NCBI GenBank assembly: GCA_019694135.1
Contig: JAIBCM010000004.1
Location: forward strand, 129,364 to 193,363
Direction of reading: 5' to 3'
Length of the DNA: 64,000 nucleotides
DNA from: Verrucomicrobiia bacterium
GTDB lineage: Bacteria > Verrucomicrobiota > Verrucomicrobiia > JADLBR01 > JAIBCM01
Shown: positions 40,927 to 50,762 of the stretch, piece by piece
Layout of the letters: every line of letters starts with the position of its first letter
Numbering within the stretch: the first letter of the stretch is position 1
The notes under the pieces: generated by a model
Told to the model about the DNA's origin: nothing
The model's input: only the letters and a program-made list of their open reading frames with translations
Database searches by the model: none
Program-made: the position numbers and the translations under genes

Positions 40927-42240
40927 TTATCTTGGTGCAGCCAATTTTATCCCCTTAACACTATTAGTTACTAAGGGAGTGATAATTTCAGGAGCGAAAG
41001 GAGAATGGAACGAAATCGTTTTCTTTTGTTGTAAGATGATGGTGGAACCGGTGTAATCACCAACATATTGACCCACAGCTCCAGCTTTAATTTTTTTGCT
41101 AGTGAGTTGAACAATTTGATTTGCTGTAGCAAAGGTTGGGCCATCGAGTTGTGCGATGGTTGTCTTATCTTGGGCTAACACAGTGGGCTGTGATCGACCA
41201 CTTAATGCGCCAAAGACTTTAAATTTTTTAGGTAAGGTTTTGTCAGCAATCAATTTTGGTGCTTCAAAATTGTTACTGGTATTAATGGCTACGTACAAGG
41301 ATGTTTTCTTTTGCAAATAAAGATCAGGAATGAAATCGCCGTTAAAATCGCCGCTGGCTACGGGTTTCATGCCTTTCACCTGAAGGGTATGAGTTGGTGT
41401 AGTAAAGGTAGGACCTTTTAACCCTTGAATAGTTTTACCTTTTTTGATTATGAGATCGCTAATATGGTCGCCATCGAGATCGGCGCCCCCAACGATTTTT
41501 GCTTTGACTATAGCAGAAGGAGGCGTGGCTTTGCTTATGGGAAAGACATTGGTTTGATTGACGACATAAACTTTTTTACCTTTTTTTGCTACATAATGAA
41601 AACCGCCATCACCCAGGTAATCATTTTGCGAATAAGGAAAAATAATTAATGACCATTGTTTAACCGTCAAAGAAGAAGGAGGAGGGACAGGTATAGGACT
41701 CGTGACATAAAGTTTCCAATCGCCATTAGGATTGGTATCGCCAAAGATAGCTAAATTAGTGGCATAGGGACCCACGGGCGCTGGCGCTGGAAAAGTGTCC
41801 ACGGCAAAACTGCCATCAGTAGGACGGAAAAAACCGGATTTTAATGCGAAAACGGGATTTAAAAAATCACCCAAATTAGCCGGAGTAGGTAAGGGAGGTG
41901 CTATATCAACCAAGATTAAAGTTACGTTAGTAATGGATTGGGCGTTTCCTACGTCAGAAAAAAGATAAGTCACTTGACCTTCGGGCCCTTCCAAGATGAC
42001 GTCCCAAGCTACGGGAGTTGCGGATACTGTAGATAAGTTGACAGCGACTAAGAAGCCGGAAATTTTAGTTGAAATATTCGAAACTGTTATGACCGACGGA
42101 TAATGATCGCCGATGGCTTGATTATTGGCCAGGATAATAGGCTCATTTTTTGTAATAATGAGTTGTGCCCTGGCTTCAAAGAAAATAACGCATGCCACCA
42201 GCTGCATGCTAAGTAGAAGTTTGATTATACCCTTTTTCAT
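40927..42240 (-). CDS. Secreted protein, P-domain-like plus FG-GAP-like repeats (paralogue C)
   Basis: 437 residues. Signal peptide MKKGIIKLLLSMQLVACVIFFEARA. The P-domain-like sandwich has WDVILEGPEGQVTYLFSD and TNPNGDWKLYVTS; the FG-GAP-like loops are GADLDGDHISDLI and GDFNGDFIPDLYL. It is the first of the three tandem genes in transcription order, with AAGGGG before the ATG. It is very close to paralogue B in the second half, less so in the N-terminal domain, which suggests that the two domains evolve at different rates or that the 3' half is homogenised. Confidence 0.83.
   Translation of the reverse strand: MKKGIIKLLLSMQLVACVIFFEARAQLIITKNEPIILANNQAIGDHYPSVITVSNISTKISGFLVAVNLSTVSATPVAWDVILEGPEGQVTYLFSDVGNAQSITNVTLILVDIAPPLPTPANLGDFLNPVFALKSGFFRPTDGSFAVDTFPAPAPVGPYATNLAIFGDTNPNGDWKLYVTSPIPVPPPSSLTVKQWSLIIFPYSQNDYLGDGGFHYVAKKGKKVYVVNQTNVFPISKATPPSAIVKAKIVGGADLDGDHISDLIIKKGKTIQGLKGPTFTTPTHTLQVKGMKPVASGDFNGDFIPDLYLQKKTSLYVAINTSNNFEAPKLIADKTLPKKFKVFGALSGRSQPTVLAQDKTTIAQLDGPTFATANQIVQLTSKKIKAGAVGQYVGDYTGSTIILQQKKTISFHSPFAPEIITPLVTNSVKGIKLAAPR
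41020..41139 (-). repeat. 120 bp block identical to 39541-39660
   Basis: Partner of the block in paralogue B. Identity is perfect over the whole 120 bp; the flanks still match well but contain mismatches. Confidence 0.9.
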
Positions 42241-42317
42241 AATTTACCCCTTAATTAAAGAAAACACAGAACCGTGGCTTGTCAAATTTTAGATTACTCT
42301 GTAAGGGGTTGTTTCGT

Positions 42318-43721
42318 ATGTCATTAGCTTCTAGTCGAATTGAAACCGATAGCATGGGTAGCATTCCTGTGCCACAAGATCGTTATTATGGTGCGCAGAC
42401 CGCGCGTTCCCTTCATCATTTTGATATTGGCAAAGATCAAATGCCGCAAGAAGTGATCTGGGCCATGGCTATTTTGAAAAAAGCGGCTGCTTTGACTAAT
42501 CATGAACTAAACAAACTCACTAAAGATAAAATGGAGCTCATTGTTCAGGCGGCAGATGAAGTCATTGCAAGTAAATTGCAAGATCATTTCCCTTTAAAAG
42601 TTTGGCAAACTGGTAGTGGCACTCAAACCAACATGAATGTCAATGAAGTCATTTCCAATCGCGCGATTGAAATCGCGGGTGGAGTTTTAGGAAGTAAAAA
42701 ACCGATTCATCCCAATGATGATGTGAACATGTCGCAATCTTCCAACGACACTTTTCCCACAGCGATGTCGATTGCCGCAGCGAAGGGTTTGGAGCATAAT
42801 TTGTTGCCACGAGTTATGGAGCTGCGTGACGCGTTAGATGCGAAGTCTCAACAATTTTCAACCTTGATCAAAAGTGGTCGCACTCATTTGATGGATGCCA
42901 CTCCGATTACTTTAGGCCAGGAATTCAGTGGTTATGTAGCACAACTGGATGCCGATATTACTCGTATTCAAAGCGTGTTGCCGGATCTTTATCAACTCGC
43001 TATTGGCGGCACGGCTGTTGGAACGGGACTCAATACTCACCCTCGCTTTGCTGAAAAAGTCAGTGCAAAAATTGCTGAGTTGACCAAACTTCCTTTTCAA
43101 TCGGCTCCCAACAAATTTGCGGAGCTCGCAGCACATGATGCTTTGGTAATGGCTAGTGGCGCACTAAAAACTTTGGCGGTTTCTTTGATGAAAATTGCTA
43201 ACGACGTTCGTTGGATGGGTTCGGGGCCACGTTGTGGGTTGGGTGAATTGAGTTTGCCCGAAAATGAGCCAGGCTCCTCCATTATGCCTGGTAAAGTGAA
43301 TCCCACGCAATGCGAAGCGATGACGATGGTTTGTGTGCAAGTGATGGGAAATGATGCTGCGATTGGTTTTGCCGGTTCCCAAGGAAATTTTGAGTTAAAC
43401 GTTTTTAAACCAGTGATTATTTATAATTTTTTACATTCCACGCGACTTTTGACGGATGCTTGTCGAAGTTTTCGCGAGCATTGTGTGCAGGAAATGCAAG
43501 CAAATCAAGAGCGACTCGATTATTACATGAAAAATTCGCTCATGCTCGTAACGGCATTAAGCCCTGAGATTGGTTACGATAAATCGGCCAAAGTAGCTCA
43601 TACGGCCCATGTGGAAAATTTAACTTTGCGCGAGGCGTGTTTGAAATTGGGTTATTTAAGTGGAGAGGAATTTGATAAACTTGTGCAACCTAAAAAAATG
43701 TTGGGTCCACAAGAAGCCTGA
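42318..43721 (+). CDS. fumC: Class II fumarate hydratase
   Basis: Oxygen-stable fumarase of the TCA cycle; 467 residues is typical. The signature [17 protein letters not shown] (about 317-333) and the upstream [13 protein letters not shown] (about 97-109), [12 protein letters not shown] and [12 protein letters not shown] (about 180-191) are present. They are shared with aspartase and argininosuccinate lyase, but [10 protein letters not shown] and RTHLMDATP favour fumarase. The ATG at 42318 has AAGGGG at 42303-42308; an ORF start 39 bp earlier has no such site. It is followed by pyrG after 15 bp. Confidence 0.94.
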   Translation: MSLASSRIETDSMGSIPVPQDRYYGAQTARSLHHFDIGKDQMPQEVIWAMAILKKAAALTNHELNKLTKDKMELIVQAADEVIASKLQDHFPLKVWQTGSGTQTNMNVNEVISNRAIEIAGGVLGSKKPIHPNDDVNMSQSSNDTFPTAMSIAAAKGLEHNLLPRVMELRDALDAKSQQFSTLIKSGRTHLMDATPITLGQEFSGYVAQLDADITRIQSVLPDLYQLAIGGTAVGTGLNTHPRFAEKVSAKIAELTKLPFQSAPNKFAELAAHDALVMASGALKTLAVSLMKIANDVRWMGSGPRCGLGELSLPENEPGSSIMPGKVNPTQCEAMTMVCVQVMGNDAAIGFAGSQGNFELNVFKPVIIYNFLHSTRLLTDACRSFREHCVQEMQANQERLDYYMKNSLMLVTALSPEIGYDKSAKVAHTAHVENLTLREACLKLGYLSGEEFDKLVQPKKMLGPQEA

Positions 43722-43736
43722 TAGCTGATAGCTAAA

Positions 43737-45332
43737 ATGAAATACATTTTTATTACTGGCGGTGTCGTGAGTTCTTTAGGTAAAGGGCTGACCGCAGCAT
43801 CGATCGGAACGCTTTTAGAAAGTCGCGGTTTTCGAGTTATTTTACAAAAGTTTGATCCTTATTTGAATGTGGATCCCGGCACGATGAGCCCTTTTCAACA
43901 TGGTGAAGTTTATGTTTTAGAAGATGGCGCGGAGACGGATTTGGATTTGGGTCATTATGAACGGTTTACCTCAGCTAAATTAACGCGACATAATAACCTG
44001 ACAAGCGGTCAGATCTATGAATCGGTAATTGGTCGTGAAAGAGCGGGCGAATATTTGGGCGCTACGATTCAAGTTATTCCGCATGTCACGGATGAAATTA
44101 AAAATCGAATTCGACAAATTGCTGCGCAGCAACCTGGCGATATTTTAATCACCGAAATTGGTGGCACGACAGGGGATATTGAGGGCATGCCATTTTTAGA
44201 AGCGATTCGTCAATTTTCGCAAGAGGTCGGCGCTCATAATGTTTTGTTGATTCATCTCACTTTAGTGCCTTTTCTCAAGGCGGCGGGTGAACTCAAAACC
44301 AAACCCACTCAACAAAGTGTTGCTAAATTACGCGAAATTGGGTTGCAACCTCAACTGTTGTTATGTCGCACGGAACATCCTTTAAGTTTGGAAATTCGCA
44401 AAAAAATTGCGTTGTTTTGTAATGTGTCACCGGAATGTGTTATGGAACAGCGCGATGTGGATCATACCATTTACGAAGCGCCATTGATGTTGCATCGCGA
44501 GAAAATGGACGAGTTAATTTGCAAGCACCTTCAACTTCCTGAGACCACGCCTCAACTGCAACTTTGGGAACAGTTCGTGAAACGCGTGATTTCACCTTCT
44601 CAAAAACGTTGTATTGCGGTGGTGGGAAAATATATTGAACATCAAGACGCTTATAAAAGTGTTTACGAATCACTCACTCACGCTGCCGCGGCTCAAGATA
44701 TTGGCGTGGAACTTCTCAAGGTTGATGCTGAAATGATTGAAGAAGAAGGGCCTGAAATTTTTTTAAAAAAAGCTCATGGTATTTTGGTGCCTGGAGGATT
44801 TGGTGAGCGTGGCACGGAAGGTAAGATTGCCGCGATTCGTTACGCGCGCGAGAAGGGAGTGCCTTATTTAGGTTTGTGTTTGGGAATGCAGTTGGCAGTG
44901 GTGGAATTTGCGCGTCATGTTTTGCAATGGAACGAGGCGAATAGCTCTGAATTTTCTTCTGAGACATCGCACCCTGTGATTACTTTGTTGGATGAACAAA
45001 AAGAGGTGACTCAGAAAGGAGGAACCATGCGGTTGGGAGTATGGCCGTGTGATTTAGCAGAGGGCACACGATCACGAGAGTTTTATGGTCAATCCCAAGT
45101 GAATGAACGTCATCGCCATCGTTATGAGTTTAATAACGATTATCGCGAAGCTTTCCAAAAAGCGGGGTTAACGATTGCGGGCACTTCTGAAAAGGGCAAG
45201 TTAGTAGAAATTATCGAGTTGGCTTCGCATCCTTGGTTTGTGGCATGTCAATTTCATCCAGAGTTTCAATCAAAACCGCTTCAGCCCCATCCTTTATTTT
45301 TGGGGTTTATTCAAGCGATCCGATCGCGTTAA
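43737..45332 (+). CDS. pyrG: CTP synthase
   Basis: Makes CTP from UTP, ATP and glutamine; 531 residues is normal. The N-terminal synthase domain starts [20 protein letters not shown] and has [20 protein letters not shown]. The C-terminal class-I glutaminase domain has the oxyanion motif [10 protein letters not shown], the nucleophile in [15 protein letters not shown] (about 380-394) and the His/Glu in [11 protein letters not shown] near 503-513. It lies 15 bp after fumC with a duplicated TGATAGC in the gap. Confidence 0.97.
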   Translation: MKYIFITGGVVSSLGKGLTAASIGTLLESRGFRVILQKFDPYLNVDPGTMSPFQHGEVYVLEDGAETDLDLGHYERFTSAKLTRHNNLTSGQIYESVIGRERAGEYLGATIQVIPHVTDEIKNRIRQIAAQQPGDILITEIGGTTGDIEGMPFLEAIRQFSQEVGAHNVLLIHLTLVPFLKAAGELKTKPTQQSVAKLREIGLQPQLLLCRTEHPLSLEIRKKIALFCNVSPECVMEQRDVDHTIYEAPLMLHREKMDELICKHLQLPETTPQLQLWEQFVKRVISPSQKRCIAVVGKYIEHQDAYKSVYESLTHAAAAQDIGVELLKVDAEMIEEEGPEIFLKKAHGILVPGGFGERGTEGKIAAIRYAREKGVPYLGLCLGMQLAVVEFARHVLQWNEANSSEFSSETSHPVITLLDEQKEVTQKGGTMRLGVWPCDLAEGTRSREFYGQSQVNERHRHRYEFNNDYREAFQKAGLTIAGTSEKGKLVEIIELASHPWFVACQFHPEFQSKPLQPHPLFLGFIQAIRSR

Positions 45333-45348
45333 CTTAAGAATAACCTTT

Positions 45349-45377
45349 TTGACATTCTACGCTTTTTTTCTCATAAT
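45349..45377 (+). promoter_or_regulatory. Strong sigma-70 type promoter before the KH/R3H gene
   Basis: TTGACA (45349-45354), exactly 17 bp, then CATAAT (45372-45377). The expected transcription start, about seven bases after the -10, falls at the GTG start codon at 45384, so the message may lack a leader. Confidence 0.65.
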
Positions 45378-45383
45378 AAAGGG

Positions 45384-45851
45384 GTGGAAAGTCCCCGTGA
45401 GATTTTGGAAATGATTTTGGGCCATCTCGGGCTTGTTTTTGAAGTTACGGAGCAAAAAAGCGCGGACGGTTTGATTTTGCAGATTCATACCCGCGACCCT
45501 CGTCATTTAATCGGGCGTGATGGCCGAGTTTTGGACGAACTTCAATATTTAGTCAATTATCTCATCGACAATTCTTCTGATGAAGAAAAAGAACATGTTT
45601 TGATCGATGTGGAAGGTTATCGCGAGCAAGCGAAGCAGGAGTTGATTGATAAAGTGAAACGGATTAAAGAACGCGTGTTAAAAACAAGGCGCCCTTTTAT
45701 TTTGGAAATGCTCAATGCTTATCAACGCCGCATTCTTCACGAAGCGTTTAAAAAAGATCAAGAAATTGTCATTGTCAGCCCATCCCACAAAGCCCGTTTT
45801 AAACGGATGACAGTCAAAATTCGGGAAACGGAAAAAGCTGGAAAAAACTGA
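45384..45851 (+). CDS. jag: Jag-like RNA-binding protein (KH and R3H domains)
   Basis: 155 residues. A KH-like domain has the GxxG-type loop in LIGRDGRVLDELQYLVN (about 42-58), and the R3H domain has the spaced Arg and His in AYQRRILHEAF (about 111-121). The family (SpoIIIJ-associated/Jag, KhpB) binds RNA and affects cell division and wall synthesis in other bacteria; the N-terminal Jag-N domain is absent. Start GTG 45384 has AAGGGG directly abutting it, too close for a normal site; ATG 45414 would cut into the KH fold. It usually follows yidC, which is not here. Confidence 0.87.
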   Translation: MESPREILEMILGHLGLVFEVTEQKSADGLILQIHTRDPRHLIGRDGRVLDELQYLVNYLIDNSSDEEKEHVLIDVEGYREQAKQELIDKVKRIKERVLKTRRPFILEMLNAYQRRILHEAFKKDQEIVIVSPSHKARFKRMTVKIRETEKAGKN

Positions 45852-45857
45852 ATCGTG

Positions 45858-48539
45858 CTACGGTTTTTTAATGACTTGATTGATCTCAGAAAAATTTCTA
45901 TCGGTTGGCATGACAAAGAGACAATGTCCTTTGCTGCGACTTTGCCAAATGGCTCCCACAACGCGTTTTTCTTCCGAGTCACTTAATAAATGTTTGCCTT
46001 TATATTCTACCACTAACACGCGACCATCTTCCAATTGGCAAATAAAATCGGGATAAAATCTGTTTTTTGAAGTTTGAAGTCGAAACGATGTTTCTTTATT
46101 CGCTAAATTTCGCACCCAAAACTTTATTTCCGGCAAGGAATCTAAAAATTCCGCGCACTCAAACTCTTCTCTTAAATTGCCGTTCGGAGTTCTTTCCGAT
46201 AGTTCGCCCGGTTTAGGTCCGAAATAATGTTTTTTAAACTGAAAAGCGCCTTCGTAACGCCAGCTTGGTTCATATTCCAATGTTTTAAAATTAATCGCCT
46301 GCTCTTCGTTAACTGTCAACATCGAATCGTTAAGCAAAAGCTGTTGAAATGCGATTTTATGTTCCGCATCGCGATGTTCTTGAATGCGACGCTCTATTTC
46401 ATCGCGAAGTCGAAAACGATCGCGCGCAAGCGCGTCTATGTCTGTCATCCCATGTTTAGCCATCAAACCGCGAATCACTTTACGCAAAAATTCCGCAGAT
46501 TCTCCAGATGAGATATCGCGATGTTCAATGTGACGATCCAACCAAGCGATTAAACTTTCCAGAGTCCAATCGCTTATTTGACCCAGAGCCAAAACCTGTT
46601 GATGGAGCGTGTTAATGAAATCATTTTCCAACATTTCACGCATTACGTTTATTTGTATCTCGCCTCTAACGCCCACATCAAGCATTCCCGATTTTCCGGT
46701 GGGACGTTGGAAAGGATTATAGTCGACTGAAAGTGAAGCGTCCTTAACGCTTAATTTCCAAGGATGCTCTAAAAGAAAAGTTTCTTCGAACTCAAAAAAC
46801 GTGCCGTTTTCGTTGATGCAAAGTAATGGCACGATAAAATCTAACTGTTTTTCATAAGGCGACAGCTCGCGCGTTTTTCCACTACCGCCAAAAACTTTGT
46901 CCACTTCGCGCATCCATTCGACCGCTTTTACAACCTTCGCTTTGGCTTCATCAGTTTTTACACAACTGACAAGTTTTTCAGTTTCAACTTTATCGAGCGG
47001 AACAAGCAGAGTGATTTCGCCTTGTTCCGAATCGATTCGCGCTTTGCCCTGGAGTTCATTCATTTGAACCTGTGCAACAGCGGCATCAATTTCTTCGGGG
47101 GACACTGACACTCGTTTGGGTTGTGCGCCGAGCGGTAACGCGTCCTGAGAAATGGGAATGATAATGCGTTCCGCTTCCGTTTTGGTGAAGCCGTTGTTTT
47201 CCAATGCTTCCCGCAACTCATTTAAAACTTCCGGCAACGAATCTGAAACGGAAAAAGCGTAAGCGCAATTTAAATCGGGGTGCTGCTTGGCTTGCGCATG
47301 GGGCAATCGCAAAATGCGTCCCACGATTTGTTCCATGGCTGTGGCCGAGCGCGTTTCTTTTAAACTGCAAAGCACATAAGCAAAGGGGCAATCCCAACCT
47401 TCGCGCAATTTTTGAACGGTGATGATAAAGCGAACTGCCGGTTCTTTCGGCGAGCGAATGGCCTCCGCGCTTGGCAATTCATCCTGATTGCCGACAGAAA
47501 TTTTAATTTGATCTTTCGCGATGCTGAATTCGTTGACTAATCGCTCGCGCAAAGGTTCGCACGCATCCACTCGTTCAGCTTGAATTAACATAATAGGGCG
47601 CAAATATTCACCGGTTTGTTGAGCTTCCGCCAACGCCAATTTTTCCAAATCCGAGCGTAGTGTGATAGCTTCGGCCAAAAGTTGATCGGATTGACTGGGA
47701 TGTCGCGTCACCACGCGCAGCGGCAGCTTTACCATGTTCGCAACTTTCAATTCTGCCGCGGAAACATGATGCAGCACGTTTGACGGATTTTTTGTTTTCG
47801 CTGGTGTGGCGGTGAACTCCACAATGCACGACGGCAACACATTGCCCAAGCTGGCAAAACTTAAGTCGGTGCGCGCATTATGCGCTTCATCCACGATAAC
47901 GATTGGGCGTCGCAAGCGCAGCATATTTACTAGTGATGGGTTTGGTTTCCCATCCGCTCCTGGCAATAAATCGTTCAATCGATCCACTGGCACATGCAGC
48001 AAATGCTCTGCAAAATTTCCGTTTTGCTCATAAACTTTTCTTCCCGTGGTGTCTTCCACGCGAAAAGCTTGAATAGTCGAAACAATAACGACCGTTTGTC
48101 CTTCTACCGCCGCGCGAGAAAGGCGCAAAGCCTCTTCAATCGTTACCACCTCCACCGAACCGCATTCTAATTCTAACGCGCGACGATAAGGATGGCGCGG
48201 ATCGCGCAGCGCATTCGCTGTTTGTTCTAAAATCGTGTTGCTGGGCACAAGCCAGAGAACAACCGCGCGATCGGCGCGGAGTAATTCTGACATGGCGAAA
48301 CCCGCTGCATAGCAGGCGAGCAACGTTTTTCCGCCACCGGTTGGCACGCGCAGGCAAATATAAGGCGTCTCAGATTTTATTCCTCCGATATTTACAGGAA
48401 GATAGTGTATGGAATCGACACTGTTTTGATTTAAAACCGCGCGAAAAGCTTCTTCAGGACTGCCGTGGCGCGCTGTTTCTCGAAAAAAATGGCGCAACGA
48501 TTCCAGCGTTCGTGACTGATAATCTTTAAGAGTGATCAT
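45858..48539 (-). CDS. res: Type III-like restriction enzyme, Res helicase-nuclease subunit
   Basis: 893 residues. The SF2 helicase core has Walker A PTGGGKT (66-72), DEAHNAR (about 217), REGWDCPFAYVL and QIVGRILRLP in the second RecA lobe. A C-terminal PD-(D/E)XK nuclease is visible at about 830-849: PDFICQLEDG, then EYKGK. This is the cleavage subunit, which needs ATP and its Mod partner. It follows the ORF6N gene by 6 bp, so mod, ORF6N and res form one operon. It converges with the KH/R3H gene at a 6 bp gap. Confidence 0.92.
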   Translation of the reverse strand: MITLKDYQSRTLESLRHFFRETARHGSPEEAFRAVLNQNSVDSIHYLPVNIGGIKSETPYICLRVPTGGGKTLLACYAAGFAMSELLRADRAVVLWLVPSNTILEQTANALRDPRHPYRRALELECGSVEVVTIEEALRLSRAAVEGQTVVIVSTIQAFRVEDTTGRKVYEQNGNFAEHLLHVPVDRLNDLLPGADGKPNPSLVNMLRLRRPIVIVDEAHNARTDLSFASLGNVLPSCIVEFTATPAKTKNPSNVLHHVSAAELKVANMVKLPLRVVTRHPSQSDQLLAEAITLRSDLEKLALAEAQQTGEYLRPIMLIQAERVDACEPLRERLVNEFSIAKDQIKISVGNQDELPSAEAIRSPKEPAVRFIITVQKLREGWDCPFAYVLCSLKETRSATAMEQIVGRILRLPHAQAKQHPDLNCAYAFSVSDSLPEVLNELREALENNGFTKTEAERIIIPISQDALPLGAQPKRVSVSPEEIDAAVAQVQMNELQGKARIDSEQGEITLLVPLDKVETEKLVSCVKTDEAKAKVVKAVEWMREVDKVFGGSGKTRELSPYEKQLDFIVPLLCINENGTFFEFEETFLLEHPWKLSVKDASLSVDYNPFQRPTGKSGMLDVGVRGEIQINVMREMLENDFINTLHQQVLALGQISDWTLESLIAWLDRHIEHRDISSGESAEFLRKVIRGLMAKHGMTDIDALARDRFRLRDEIERRIQEHRDAEHKIAFQQLLLNDSMLTVNEEQAINFKTLEYEPSWRYEGAFQFKKHYFGPKPGELSERTPNGNLREEFECAEFLDSLPEIKFWVRNLANKETSFRLQTSKNRFYPDFICQLEDGRVLVVEYKGKHLLSDSEEKRVVGAIWQSRSKGHCLFVMPTDRNFSEINQVIKKP

Positions 48540-48545
48540 AAGTTA

Positions 48546-49124
48546 TTATTTTGTTTGATTAAAGCCGATTCGCCGTGGCAGCGGTTCGAGTGGTGGGGAT
48601 AGAAGAGGCTGCAGTTTTGTCCAAATAGTTCGCAAGGCATGGTCGTGTTGCAGTAACGATTTGTCAATCTCCGCAAGCCGTTTGAGAATCGCCGCGTTGG
48701 AAGCCAGTTGTTCTCGCATTTGAACAAAAGCGCGCACCACATACAAACTCATTTTGACTGCCTCCGGACTGTTCAATACCGTTGCTGCCATGATAGCGCC
48801 GTGTTCGGTGAAGGCTATGGGGCGATAAGCTGCGCCTCGATGCTTGCGAGAACTGGTCACAAATTGTGACCAGTTCGGTGTAACTAAATTGTTTTCAATA
48901 AGTTGTGATGAGTTGGTGGCGGTGTTTTGCGATCTCAAGTCTTCAAACTCTTTAGCAGTGAGTTGAAAAGCAAAATCCTTAGGGAATCTTTGTCGATTGC
49001 GTTTGATGGCTTGGTTAAAAACTTTGGTTGGCACGCCATAAAGTTTGGCGAGATCGGCGTCGAGGATAACCTTCTGTCCGCGAAGGGTGATAATCAGCGA
49101 TTCAATGGGCGATTGGGGTTTCAT
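48546..49124 (-). CDS. ORF6N-domain protein
   Basis: 192 residues. The N-terminal ~115 residues match the ORF6N domain first seen in phage antirepressors: IITLRGQKVILDADLAKLYG (10-29), then VFNQAIKRN and FPKDFAFQLT, ending with FTEHGAIMAATVLNSPEA. The C-terminus is a charged helix (ILKRLAEIDKSLLQHDHALRT). Such genes are common on mobile elements and may act as DNA-binding regulators. Here it sits between mod and res, overlapping mod by 4 bp, so it may control the restriction system or be a passenger. Confidence 0.87.
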   Translation of the reverse strand: MKPQSPIESLIITLRGQKVILDADLAKLYGVPTKVFNQAIKRNRQRFPKDFAFQLTAKEFEDLRSQNTATNSSQLIENNLVTPNWSQFVTSSRKHRGAAYRPIAFTEHGAIMAATVLNSPEAVKMSLYVVRAFVQMREQLASNAAILKRLAEIDKSLLQHDHALRTIWTKLQPLLSPPLEPLPRRIGFNQTK

Positions 49125-50716
49125 GACACTTTAATTTCATAAGGAGTTTGCCGAACAAGGATGCGTTCGGCTTGCAAACGTTTCGCGCCTAGCAAAGAAC
49201 CCGCGCAATAGATTATTTTTTGCCCGTCGAACTTGGGCAGTTGCGCGAGAATGTTGCGTGTCAAAATATTTCCGCCATTGGCGCTTTTATCACCTAGAAT
49301 ACCGTTAAATAAAAGATAAATGCCCACGCCGCGGCAAATGCCGATTAAAGGCGAGTTGGGCACGCGCTCGCGAGGAAGTGGCTCACCTGTTTCCGTGAAA
49401 TAGACATGGCGCGCCAGGTCGGCAAAACGAACGGTTTCGCGAATTTTTCCGGCTTGATCAAATAACGGCTCGCCTAATTGGCAAAAACGAAAACCGCCAC
49501 CGAGTCCCTCCACTTTTTCGCCTTTAGCATTGGTATAACCTTCTGCCACCCGTTTCATACGTTCGGCAGTAATATCGCGAGCAATGTTAGGCTCCATCTC
49601 TACAAGGATAAATTTGCGATTCCCGCCATCTTGCTTGTTCAAACTCAAAACCGCATGCCCTGTCGTTCCACTGCCAGCAAAGGAGTCGAGGATAATGGCA
49701 TTTTTATCTTGGATCATGGTTAATAAATGCTTGATAAATTCAATTGGTTTAGGTTGAGCAAAAGCACCTCCCCCTAAAATATCACGAAGCAAAGTTGTTC
49801 CATGACTATTAAAACCGACATCTTCAGGGTTAAGTAAGGCGTTTGGAGGTTGTCCGACTTGCACATCTTTTAGGTAACGTTTTACCTTGGGTTCTTTCCC
49901 CTTAAAAACAATTCGGTTTTCACGTTCCATATCGGTTAGTGTTTCTTGAGAGTATGCAGGATAACGTCCAGCAGAGGCACTCCATTTTATACCATTGTTG
50001 AATGTGTATTCGTAAGGTGTATAAAAATTTCGCGCTGAAAGTGGATCTAATTTATATCGCCCTTTTCCGTCGCCATCATTAAACGGATAATTTTCAGTTT
50101 TATCTACTGGGATTCGAATATATCTTTCTTTGTTTTCTCCATGCCAGGCTTTGTTGCGCCCATAGACTAAGGTGTAATCCACGTTTAAATTAAAATCTTT
50201 GCTGGAATTTCTTACAGTATGCATAGAGCGTCGCACGAGTGTGGCAAACCAATTTTGTTCACCGAAGATTTCATTCATTATAAAACGCAGATTTGAAATT
50301 TCCATGTCATCTATTGTTACAAAAATAATTCCCTCTTCCGAGTGTAGGAACTGTCGCAATAACTGTAAGCGGGGATACATCATGCAGAGCCATTTGTCGT
50401 GGCGAGAGAGGTCTTCGGTCTCTTTACCGACGGTTTTACCGAGCCAGTCGCGGATAAGGGGGCTGTTGACGTTGTCGTTGTAAATCCAGTTTTCGTTGCC
50501 GGTGTTGTAGGGAGGATCAATGTAGATGCATTTGACTTGGCCGGCGTAGTAGGGAAGCAGGGCTTTGAGAGCGACGAGGTTATCACCCTGGACGATGAGG
50601 TTGCCGCCGCCGGGATCGCCTACCGAAAGGTCCGGCATGTCTTTGACGAGGTGGAAAGGCACTTGATGGTGGTGGTTGACCACAGCTTCTTTTCCGATCC
50701 AGTTGAGTGTTGGCAT
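49121..50716 (-). CDS. mod: Type III-like adenine-specific DNA methyltransferase, Mod subunit
   Basis: 531 residues. Catalytic motif DPPYNTGN is at 67-74, and the SAM-binding FAGSGTTGHAVL comes later (about 345), an order typical of beta-class amino methyltransferases. The region between carries the likely target-recognition part. The protein is shorter than many Type III Mod subunits. It methylates adenine at a site that cannot be read from the sequence and, with Res, would restrict unmodified DNA. It is first in the operon, 46 bp from the divergent histidine kinase gene. Confidence 0.92.
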   Translation of the reverse strand: MPTLNWIGKEAVVNHHHQVPFHLVKDMPDLSVGDPGGGNLIVQGDNLVALKALLPYYAGQVKCIYIDPPYNTGNENWIYNDNVNSPLIRDWLGKTVGKETEDLSRHDKWLCMMYPRLQLLRQFLHSEEGIIFVTIDDMEISNLRFIMNEIFGEQNWFATLVRRSMHTVRNSSKDFNLNVDYTLVYGRNKAWHGENKERYIRIPVDKTENYPFNDGDGKGRYKLDPLSARNFYTPYEYTFNNGIKWSASAGRYPAYSQETLTDMERENRIVFKGKEPKVKRYLKDVQVGQPPNALLNPEDVGFNSHGTTLLRDILGGGAFAQPKPIEFIKHLLTMIQDKNAIILDSFAGSGTTGHAVLSLNKQDGGNRKFILVEMEPNIARDITAERMKRVAEGYTNAKGEKVEGLGGGFRFCQLGEPLFDQAGKIRETVRFADLARHVYFTETGEPLPRERVPNSPLIGICRGVGIYLLFNGILGDKSANGGNILTRNILAQLPKFDGQKIIYCAGSLLGAKRLQAERILVRQTPYEIKVS

Positions 50717-50762
50717 TGATACGGGACTTTAAACAAATTATTTAGAGATAAAATATTAATTT

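Noticed and set aside
43721-43736. Direct repeat TGATAGC between fumC and pyrG
   Set aside because: Only seven bases, two copies; most likely chance.
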